From Phytoseiulus persimilis (Eukaryota > Arthropoda > Arachnida > Mesostigmata > Phytoseiidae): a DNA stretch of 64,000 bases. The stretch's first letter is position 1, and every line of letters starts with the position of its first letter. A program made the position numbers and the translations under genes. Of the stretch, positions 13,380 to 23,200 are shown piece after piece. The notes beneath the pieces were generated by a model. That model saw only the letters and a program-made list of their open reading frames with translations, was not told the DNA's origin and did no database searches. The stretch covers positions 620,001 to 684,000 of the forward strand of contig CM075101.1 in NCBI GenBank assembly GCA_037576195.1. The letters run 5' to 3'.

Positions 13380-15741
13380 TATAAGGTAGTGACCACGTCC
13401 CATCTCTCTCGGCGACTCAGCGATGTGGAGTTTGCATCGAAACACTGGCCCATCTGATCTCCGGAAGCAATGAAATATGCCACAGCAATGATCACCTCGC
13501 TGCTCTCCTCGGCCACTGAGCCGATTCATTCATTGGTGAACACGACAAAGCGACTTCTCGGAGCATGGGAACGCTATGGAAAAGGATCCGCTGAGCATGC
13601 TCGCGACTGAATGGAAGAGTTGATTTGTAAATATACGTGTCAGATCCAATAAACCATGAACCATGGGAAAAGAATCTGATAATCTCGATTGGAAGTCGAG
13701 CGAAAAAAGGCTCCAAAAAAAATTCGTGGAAGTTGATCAACGCAGGGGAGTAATGCAATTATCGAAAGCAGTCTGCTTTAGCATCTGAAGCTCATAATGA
13801 ACTTTTTTTTCTCTTTTCGTATTTTTTGAGCTTGATATTTGTATAGCAAACCTGATCGTTTGCTTTCGAATTCCCTCGACGTAGGCGATAAGCTCTGCTA
13901 GCTATGAGTTTTTTTTTCGAAATTCAAGCTTATCAAGTCTTAGCTGCTCTCAAGTGTGAGTCGGTTGCGTTTGTGAGATCTCGCGATCCTTTCCATTGAG
14001 AACAAGCACTACTCCGCCTAGCTGCGCCCCTGTTGGCCTGCATGCTATGGCATGGGGACTCAGATGCGTTTCGTTGGAGGAGGCGAGGAGCCGTAGGGAA
14101 TAGATCACAGATTCTCCAGGAGCATGGGAAATAATGAAATATAAAATCCCCAAAGGATTCCAAAAGTTTTGTGGCGCGTATCATAGGGTTCGATCCGTTG
14201 TTCGAGCAGAGGCTATGCCGGGGGGCATTGCGACTTCGACGCGGAAAAGGTTATTTTTAATTGAAAATCGTGCCGCACAATGTTATGATGAGGCTTCAGT
14301 GATGTTCGGGACCCCAAACGACAAGCGATCTCGGAACCGGAGTCTAGTGGGCGGTGATGGCGAATACCGGTGAAACCACGTTTGTCTTGTAATTCCATCG
14401 AGTATCGTATGCACTGAACGAGATCGCTTGAACCCAGTCGCTTGAAAGTCCAACAGAGAACGACTTCCATGACGCACAACGCCATATGGTCCCAAGCGCT
14501 CTCGGGCGACGTTCTCAGCGCCAGCAGGGAACCCTCACCGAAGCTACGGAAGATCATCACCGGAACTCGGACTCAGTTCTCCACCGATGTCGAGACGGAT
14601 GCCGCTTTCACTCTAACAGTAGAGCTTTCTCGATGACAGACGATGCGGAAATTCTCGGGTTGGTGTTGACGGAACGAGGCTCGAAAATAGATAGAAACGC
14701 TTCTTGGGCTCAGAAACTCTCTGGGAATGCTGGCACACATTTCGACACTTCTAGCGGGTCCAGAGCAAGGGCTGTTTCCCAGAGGAATTATGTGCAGATC
14801 ATGTCAGGAGTTCAGAATGTGTCGCGGAACATAGCCCGCGAAACGGCGACCAGAGCGCAATCCTAGCGCTCCTTGACGTAGAAAAGTGTGAAGAGGCCGA
14901 TTGCGCAGGCGACAAAAAAAGGCTCGACGCAGCAACCACATGAACTGCCGACTGGCTTCGTTCGTGAGCCGAGCGAAGCTCGTTCACTCGAACGCGACTG
15001 GCTGTACTGGGTTGTGGGTCCTGATTGGCTTGGAGGCGATCCATGGAAGAAAGGGAAACCGTCACGTTCGAGCTGCGTGGCCCCCGTTGCAAAGCTTCCG
15101 ATTCCATCAGAATCTCGGTTAGGGACAGGCGGGATGGGTCTTGGTCAGGATCTATGCAGGCCCTCGGGGAACGCTGTTTTCCGAAGGCCGATGAATGGTT
15201 CTCCTTCTCTGAAACGAATGATTACTGCGCCATCATGTACACCAGTTTCATGTCACGGAAACGAGGCTCGAATTCCGATCAAAACGCTCTCGGGTTCTGT
15301 CGAAGACCTCTTCTTGCTTTCCAAGACGAGGAGTGGGTGACGTCGAGAGCTTGAGCAGCGCATCGGCGTTGCTTCATGTAGTATGGAAATCTCGGGAGGC
15401 TTCATGCGTTAAAGCTCAGATTCAATTCCAACCAAGACCTCTTGGACTTTCCAAGTGGCGGCTGAGTTTTCGTTATCTACTGTCGAGTCTTCTGCTTAGG
15501 GCACGAAATTCTCCGACGCGCTCCGCGTGGTTTATCGCAGCTAGAACTCGAACTCCCAAGCGTGAACTGAGAACTGGCCCTGGTGGAAGGGGAATTATCG
15601 GGCCGAGTGATCTGAAGACTTGGATGTGCGATGGACATTTGGGAAAGATTTTTTTCACATCCGCAATCAAGGAGTCCACTTTGAGCAAATGAACGCATGC
15701 TTTCTCGCACAAACGGTACACTATGAGCAGTGCAGGTGATA
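13380..15741. other. Intergenic DNA between the two Tc1-like elements
   Basis: I see no supported gene or RNA here. The open frames on both strands (up to about 150 codons) have no recognisable motif. Confidence 0.45.
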
Positions 15742-15767
15742 CAGCCCACAACACGAAATTATCGACA
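15742..15767 (+). repeat. Outer left terminal repeat of Tc1-like copy 2
   Basis: The 26-base tip begins CAG after TA and matches the inverted right tip at 23 of 26 positions. Confidence 0.85.
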
Positions 15768-15912
15768 GTCAAGTTTTCTAGACTATTCCTGATGACAAAG
15801 AGAGATGATGTTGATGCTGCCATGGAATACTCCCAGCATCACCACGATTGTGGCGATAGAATATTTCTTCGATTCGAGGAAGACGACGCGTAAGATTCCA
15901 GAAAATCGATTT

Positions 15913-15938
15913 CGAGCCGTAACATGAAATTATCGACA
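15913..15938 (+). repeat. Inner left direct repeat of Tc1-like copy 2
   Basis: It contains AACATGAAATTATCGACA, an internal copy of the tip repeat 171 bases further in. Confidence 0.75.
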
Positions 15939-15974
15939 AGCTGATTTATTCCACGATTTCGGAATTCTCGAAAG

Positions 15975-16977
15975 TTAATACTTCTTCGAACCCCCTTTCG
16001 CCTTGATGACCTCAAAAATGCGCCTTGGGAGAGAATCATAGAGTGGTTTTATGTCTCGTTCCCCAATTCTGGCCCAAGAAGAAAGAATCGCATGTTTCAG
16101 CGATGTTTTCTTCTCTTGAGTTGTACTGCTTCCCATTGGGATAGACGAGCCGAGCTAACGTTCCCCAGAGGTTCTCAATAATGTTCAGGTCGGGGCTCTT
16201 CGGAGGCCAGTCAAGAAAACGTACTCCGCTCTCCCGGAACCAATCTTTGATTATCGCCGCCGTGTGCACGGAGGCGCAATCTTGCTGGAAGATGAAATCC
16301 GTTCCAACTTTCTCCAAAGCTTGAGGTCGCAGGTGGTTCTCGAGTAGCAGCTTATAGTCCACGGAACGCATTATTGTCTCCACGAAGATGATTTGGAACG
16401 TCCCGCGGCGACTGACCGCTCCCCAGATCATAACTGAACCGCCCCCGGACTGTCTTTTGGAATAGAATCGAGGCTCTTTCCGAAGATCGTGATAGTAGTT
16501 ATGGAATCCATCCGGGCCGTCCAGATTGAACTTTTTCTCATCGCTGAAGACAACTTTATCCCATTCCGAAGTCCAACTCATCCATTCCTGGGCGCGATCG
16601 AGCCTAGTGTCTCGGTGCTTTTTCGTCAGCGGGGGCTTCCCGCACATTTTCTTGAATTTCAGATGATACGCACTTCTCAAAACGCGCCAGACGGTCTGTT
16701 TATGCACTGGGAGGTTGTTTGAGTCTCTGATTTGAGCGCAAGAGACACTCTTGTTGCTCGCATCCTGAATTATCTTCCGTTTCTGACGATCTGAGAGCTT
16801 TGTGCTTCGTTTCTTGTACGATCTGATGCCATACTCCGCCCCTAATCTCAAATACCGCAGCACTACGTCCGCTGTTCTGCCGATCTCTCGTCCGATAGCT
16901 CTTGCTGCGAGCCCAGAGCCGTGTAATTGATCGATGCGAATCCTTTCTTGAGGAGTCAGAGCCGGTTTTCGTCCCAT
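15975..16977 (-). CDS. Tc1-like DD34E transposase with one frameshift
   Basis: The frame opens with MGRKPALTPQERIRID at 16977 and stays open for 313 codons to 16036. Residues 1-110 form the bipartite helix-turn-helix DNA-binding region. The catalytic triad is complete: D146 (VFSDEKKF), D233 (FQQDCASVH) and E268 (SPDLNIIENLWG), with 34 residues between the last two. The GGGSVMIWG motif is at about 178-186. Near 16105, in the A run of GAAGAAAAC, the frame slips by one. The other frame then gives the normal family tail (LKHAILSSWARIGERDIK, ending GGSKKY) and stops at 15975-15977. The shift is either a real inactivating change or a homopolymer error. Its N-terminal domain is related to, but clearly distinct from, that of copy 1. 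Confidence 0.88.
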
Positions 16978-17135
16978 ATTGAGGGAATGAATTCTTTCTC
17001 ACAAATCTTGACGAGCCGGAGTTCTGAGTCGACAAATCGTACTTGTGTGTCCTTCGTTAGCACTAACTTGACGTTCGTCGGTATCAGCCTCACGAGAAAA
17101 TGCTGAAACTCCAACCGAATGCGCGATTTCAACGC

Positions 17136-17161
17136 TGTCGATAATTTCGTGTTACAGCTGG
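17136..17161 (-). repeat. Inner right repeat of Tc1-like copy 2
   Basis: Inverted internal repeat (TGTCGATAATTTCGTGTTAC), 172 bases inside the right tip. It lies in the 5' leader of the transposase gene. Confidence 0.75.
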
Positions 17162-17307
17162 ATATCAAAAATGTTCGATCCTGAGCCTAAACTTCGTTCT
17201 TCTCAGTCGGTTGATATAATCTCAAAGTCTGTCGCACCTAGTGGAATTCCCATGCCAACACTGACTTCGTTATCCAGCGGGTGCGGAAATCATCCACATA
17301 GAATGCG

Positions 17308-17333
17308 TGTCGATAAATTCGTGTTGCGGACTG
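17308..17333 (-). repeat. Outer right terminal repeat of Tc1-like copy 2
   Basis: Right tip of the element, followed directly by TA. It is inverted relative to 15742-15767. Confidence 0.85.
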
Positions 17334-17688
17334 TATGCACAACACTGGGGGATGACGCGCAAAGCTCTCCGCGTGCGAGGCTTTTGCAATTATTCCCATT
17401 TGCAGGAGCGAGAAAGCACGGCCCTGAGGCTAATCGAGAGCGTTTTGTGGATGGAGGGTGCGCGATTCTTCGCGCGATTTCGTGGACTATGGCGTTCGCA
17501 CACAGCCAAGATCAAAATCTCCCGCGTAGGCAGCGAGCTACATCCCATAGCGGGGGACACAGTATCACAGTTTCTGTGGTGGAATCGGCTCGGGCAGGAG
17601 TTCCCTTGCGCGGGAATCGGCCCGCCCCAGGTTGGGTGACAGAAGTTCCACAACCTCGCCGGCTTCCTTCATATGAGAGCTGCCTCAC

Positions 17689-18490
17689 TCACGAGAAGAG
17701 GGAGCCCCTCATGATGGATACCGCCCGGCCAGAGCAATCCACCATTTCGCAATCGAGCAGCACAGGGTTGATCAGTTTTCCAAGGATGGGGCAACCAACA
17801 ACAGTTTTCACGAAAAATCGGCCCTCCACGTTCGTTGTTTCGTCCACGGAGACCCAGGTCCTGTTGTTCCCGATCGAGTGCCGAATTCTCGAAGTGGTGA
17901 TTTCTCGGAACTTTTCAAGATTGGTCATCATATAGGTTAATGAAGTGAGGAAGTCAACGATCAACATAGTTTTCAAACCTGTGAAGATTTTCCTGATAAC
18001 AAAGAACCTTTCCGGAACAATTCCGTCCGTCAAAGTAGAATTAAATCCAATCCTTCCCAATATTATCGAAGAGTTTTGGGGGTGGGGGGGGGGGGGCATG
18101 ACCCTCTCGCCTCCATAATTCTCCGCGTAATATGCAACGTCACGACTGGAGATTGTGTACCAAATCGCTTTTCATGCGTGCTGCGTCGTGGAAACTTGTT
18201 GTCTTCTCACTGAGAGTTACCTGGGCAGCATGCCTTGTAGCGGGGGAAGTTTTCTGTCGACGGCACAGACTTCAGCTGGTTTCTACGGGGATGTTTCACC
18301 TATAGCTTTGTTCCTGCAATTCTTCGACTGAACCCGACAAGTTTCCGATTTCAACAGAAACTCCGAATCTCTGCCTCCATGGAAGTGATTTGGCGATTCT
18401 GTGCGCTTGAGTTTTGCAAAGCTCTGGTCAAACCAAGTGGTCCACTCACGGGCCGCATGTAGCCCCCGGGCCGCACTTCGCCCACCCCTG
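17689..18490 (-). mobile_element. hAT-type DNA transposon remnant
   Basis: The minus strand starts at 18490 with CAGGGGTGGGCGAAGTGCGG, which closely resembles the CAGGGGTGGGCAAACTGCGG termini of many hAT elements. Downstream on the same strand an open frame of 136 codons (18099-17689) includes WVSVDETTNVEGRFF followed by a VVG segment. The SVDETT(D/N)xxGR motif is typical of the hAT/DUF659 catalytic core. A G run (18084-18096, plus strand) interrupts the element. I cannot find the opposite terminus, so this is a truncated copy. A second, shorter copy of part of the coding region lies in a SMAD intron at 52813-52975. Family assignment rests on these two short motifs. Confidence 0.6.
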
Positions 18491-19842
18491 GTCGAACCAT
18501 ACTTATCGAGGTCCTGGGAGGTAACACCGGGGACAGTCTCAGTCCTTTTTCCAGGGCCCATGGGGGTGATTCCGGGAGCCGATCTTATGTTGACGAGTGT
18601 CGACGAAAACCTACGAAACTGTCTCCGAGAGTCCACATGAGCGCCGACAAGAGCCTGGGATACTATTGACGAGAGCTCAGAATAGCGTCTACGTTACTTT
18701 ATGGGACCTCCGAAGATTGGGAGCGGTGAGGAGAGCGTCAGAAACACCCGAAGAAACAGTTCTTCGATAGATTCGAGAAGCCGATACACGATCCACGACG
18801 AGGGCTTCAGGGACATCCGAAGGAACGATCCAACGTCGATTTCGAGAGACTGAAGCGCTCACAAAACCAGCTCACGAAACGCAAGATGAAGCGATTCAAT
18901 GTCGAATCCATAGAGTCGGAGCAGAACCCAGGCAGAGGGCTCAGGAACAACCGAAGACGATATGCGACCATTTCAGGCCACCAGGGCCTCTCTCCAAGGT
19001 CGAATACGCATAAAGATCTCCGCTCCCCTTCCGCCCTACCTTCCTCCAACTCTCATCAGATCTGGTTTGCGTTTATGACCGATACACAAGTCCCAACGAT
19101 AAGAAGCAACACTCCGATATTATGCCAGCGAGACTCTTGGGCCTCTCCCTCTTCGATAGAGACACTCGATACTATACCTCATGGGGAGCAACGTCCGTGT
19201 GTCACAAGTAGACTTCCAAAGCGAGCGAAGGGCCGGCCCGTGTAATCGGCCGAAAACCGGCTAGCATATCTATGAATGTTCATGAAAGACAGTGCCCAAT
19301 TGTCGATTTGTGCTGTTGATCGGTGCACCCGCGATCCGATCGATCCGGAACGTCGGGAGGCTGTCTGCCCACTCATTTCCAACCGCTTCCTCTGCTCGAA
19401 ACGCTGACCTGCTTTCAGACGGGTCTGTAACGGTTTGTCTGTCCTTCGACCTTTGTGTAATCCTAATCTCTTTCGGAAAGTTTCGAGGATACGTGTTCAG
19501 TGGGTCGACCGGATCATACTCCTGGGCGATATTTTGAGGTACTTTTCAAGTGAGTCGTTCCTCTTATCATGCAAGGAAGGTTTGGAGATGCTATGGGAGT
19601 CATCTTCACTTTCTTGTTTTGGAACATGCTCATGAATCGCCCATCAGAGAACCGCTTCTTAAATTGCACGCGAAATAAAAGCGGAAGGGTCAATCGAAGC
19701 GAGTCGCATGACAAAGACGAGACGTCCACACGGAAACAGAGTGCCTCATCGGAGCGAAGAAATGAAGAACAGGAAATCTCGCCTCGACTTCGCGATTCAG
19801 CATCATGGTCGGACGTGCTAACACTGAGGAAATGTAGCTACT
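18491..19842. other. Intergenic DNA, no supported gene
   Basis: Only short open frames without recognisable motifs lie here. Confidence 0.45.
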
Positions 19843-20260
19843 TCGGATGAATCGGAGTTCAACATGTTAGGGAGTGATGGAAAGCTGTATGTGAGACGGC
19901 CTGTGTCAACACAAAATCAATCATAACTGGGTTACCGATTGTGAATCACCGAGCTGGTATTATCATAGTCCGGGAAATATTTTCTTGATCTGGCTTCCGA
20001 CTTCTCGTGCTCATGGAGCAGACCATGAATGCCCAGGTCTACGAGGACATCTGTCGCGATGATCAGCAGTAGTCTTCATCCGAGAATCCGGCTTCAAAGC
20101 AGATGTTCCAACATGACAATGGTTCCGGGCACTAACGGAGCTGGTGGAACAACAATGTTCTCATCCGAAAGGATCGACGCTCTCGAGTGTTGTTCGCAGT
20201 CACCCGACTTACATCCAATAACTTCGGAGGGAACTGAAAGGGCGAGCTCGGGGTCGTTCA
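19843..20260 (+). pseudogene. Decayed Tc1-type transposase fragment
   Basis: Pieces of a Tc1 transposase can be read in order but in shifting frames: SDESEFNMLGSDGKLYVRRP (19843 on), MEQTMNAQVYEDI (about 20010-20050), FQHDNGSGH (about 20105) and SQSPDLHPI (about 20200). These correspond to the first aspartate region, the middle, the second aspartate, and the segment before the final glutamate. The glutamate itself is lost (SPDLHPITSEG where the family has NPIENLW). Stops and frameshifts separate the pieces and no terminal repeats were found. The motifs resemble canonical Tc1 more than the two IR/DR copies nearby, so this is probably a third lineage. Confidence 0.7.
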
Positions 20261-23200
20261 ACTGCTGTGGTTGGAAAGCAAATGAGATCTTCGTCGCGCA
20301 TATGCGACGCAGTCACAGCAGCGAAGGATGCACGAACAAAATATTGATCGGGTTTATCGTTCCAAGGCCTCTGTCGTTTTCGCGCTGCTCAAATCAAGCA
20401 AATGAAGGTGGGTCGGTTCCTGAGCAACTCTGCCATCTCGCTCATTTCCAGGGACGTGCTCTTCACCTGTGGAAATTCTGGTGAGGGTCCTCGTCAGACA
20501 TTAATGTCCAACCTATCCAAGAGATATTGTTACACTCCCTCTCATGGCCTCGGATCTCGACGCGTTCCCATTTCACATCTCCTCCAAGAACAACAACGAA
20601 CGCTCCTCATCGTTCTCGAACTCCACCATTCTTATCTCGCACCACCTAATTACAGTTCACTTTCCGGAGGAATAATAGCATCAGGGACTCCAACTGTAGA
20701 GACGTCAAACGATGCCGAACTTTTCCCGCGGCTCTCTATGTTGAACGCAACCTGCGCTGATCCAAAGAGAATTTCAATATTCTGACATTTGTGACAAGAT
20801 GGGACTGTCAAGTTTTCCAGTCTCATCGACTCGCTCGTGCTCAATGCAGAACGATGACTGCACATATTCCATCTCCTCAGATATCGGATCAGTCATCGCA
20901 GGGACGCCAAATGTTTGCGGCGTGGGAGCGAGATCCACCCGTGCTTAGATCCGTTGGAGTCCCGTGCTCCTCCAGGAGGAGTTTCTTCTGTCTCGCTGCG
21001 AAATCGACTCTCCTGGACTCATTCTTGTCTGCAAAGCTCTGAGCATCTCTAGATTTCATTCCAGTTGTTTCACTGTTACATCACCCCGTCCACCGAGTCG
21101 CTGTCGACTGAGATGCAGGCGGAAACTCGAACTCTCCCAGAGACTCCGGTGCCTTGACGGATGATTCGTCTCACGATTCTGTTCGTGACCGTCTACCGAT
21201 TCAATTGGAGTACCCCGGCGAGTGATTTTTATATTCGAGGGTCGAGGTCTATCTGCCTTTTCTCGGGAGCTAGCCTCATTCCCATGCAAGCGATTCGAGG
21301 TGACTTCCATTGCATGAACGACGTCTAGCTCCCATCTGCAAGCGGGACATCTTCCTTTCGGTAGTGCGGAATACGGAGGCGATCGGTCTCGAATCTCCCA
21401 GAAGTCGCAATGTACTGTTGGTGTCGGGTGCTTGGTTCCGACTCATCAGATGGGATGTACTTCCCGAATGGGCGGATCGGGCATTCCCCGCGGCCTGAAT
21501 CAACCGTTGGACAGTATTTCGCGGCGAAGCAAAAAATGTCGCTCTGTTTTTGCGAAATCCCCTTTTCGTTATCTTAATGCCTTCCTAAGAAATGAGTCTA
21601 TTTCATTATGCAGAAAACATGCATCGACCGCTGTATGCCGTAGACACGCCCGTAACGGGCTTCTCCTCCAAGGTGCTTGAGGCTTTGAATCACGAACGCC
21701 GCATTTACTCGGATCGAGCTGATGCAGGTCGTCCCAAGGGCCTCTGCCGACAGTCGGGGCCTGTTTCGCGGAGAATTCCACGGGAAAAACCAAAGAGGAA
21801 TGATGTCCTATCGAACGTTGACCCCGTTGAGAGGGGAAAAACTCAAAAAAAAATATAAAAAAACCGCAACGAGCTTAGCTTCGGAGTGGAAGTGGAAACA
21901 CAATCTTTGTCGCTCATAACTTGAAATTTTCTCGGAATAGAGACCACTGGTCGAGAATATCAACTTTGCGAGACATTTCAATGAACGTATCAACAAAGCA
22001 GAGCTGGCGTTCCACGCAATCCCTGAACCTTGGGAGCTGTCGTTTACTACAGCATTGGCTCTCTTCGAGCTGAAGATAGCACCGATAGCCACGAATTGAG
22101 TTCTATTCTTCCAGAAGCGCATCGCAGAAACGCAGATGGATCTCATGGATACACTGAGAGCGAGTTTTCGAAAATCTATCCTATACCTGCATCGCACAAC
22201 ACGAAACAGATTGGCTGACATCATCGCAGATGTGCCTCTTCCGAGGCAAGAACTGGTGAGAACGTAAAAACTTCCACAAACCCCGATTAATACCTCGACA
22301 CCTCGAGAGATGGCAGCAGAAGACAACAGAGTTGGATCCTGAGATCTTCGAATGCCTAGCTTCGACCACCGATAACTGGAAGGGACCAGCATATGAGAAC
22401 AGACATGAAATCACGAAAGAGTTCATGGTTCTCACCATGTGATCTGTTCAAGGGAGAACAGATACGAACCAGCGGAGGATGGTTTCAGATATGGTGAATA
22501 CGAATGTTCCAAACATGACTAGTTTGATTGGATGAGGCGAATATAACCAGACTTTGTTAATAAAAAAGCTTTGAATGGATAACTCGAAATGCTCCACTGC
22601 GGCGTCCTCCTTCGCCGGAAACGATCGGCGTTGCCTCGAGATCCAGGGGCGTTTCCAGGACTGATTCGTGGGCGGTGCGATTCGTAATGGAGGCGGTTTC
22701 AGGATCTTCAGATGCACCTCATTGTTTTCGGAAATGTTCCATTTGCGAAAGAGTACATGGAGATTTTTCTTCATGAATATCTCCGCCTTTCTCGCCTTTG
22801 CTACTAGATATAATCGTGATTTCTGCAGTCCAGGGGAGGATCATGGGGGAATCGTCCCTGCCTGACTACGCTATCGCTGTTGAATAACTTGAGACAAGCG
22901 CAAGAGCAGGTGGAGAGAGAGATTTCGCAGACTGCGAGTGACCGTCGCAAATCAGAAATACAACTGGAATTACCATGGCAGCCGCAACAGCGAGAGACTC
23001 TGCATTGGTTCGATACTTCCATGGCGAAAATCGGAATTTCTCGCCGTCCGATTAGGCATCGCTCTCACAGAATGTCATTTTCTATGGCGCCATAAAGGAA
23101 CAACAGGCATGGAGATAAGGGTTTACAACACCACGCGAACTTTGTACCGCGCATAGCTGCGGGCTCGAAATGTTCTGGGAAAAGCAAATTTATCCTCGTT

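Larger units (their letters stand above)
15742..17333 (-). mobile_element. Tc1-like transposon with IR/DR ends, copy 2 (nearly intact)
   Basis: The element is 1592 bases long with TA on both flanks (15740-15741 and 17334-17335). It again has two repeats at each end. The left tip is 15742-15767 with an inner copy near 15913-15938; the right tip is 17308-17333 with an inner copy near 17136-17161. The shared core is CAACACGAAATTATCGACA with one or two changes. The transposase is on the minus strand. Its terminal sequences are unrelated to those of copy 1, yet the spacing of the direct repeats (171-172 bases) is almost the same. One apparent frameshift near the transposase C-terminus is the only defect I see, so the insertion looks much younger than copy 1. 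Confidence 0.92.

Noticed and set aside
17171-17935. 254-codon plus-strand open frame
   Set aside because: It overlaps the Tc1 copy 2 end and the antisense of the hAT fragment. Composition is low in meaning and no motif is visible.
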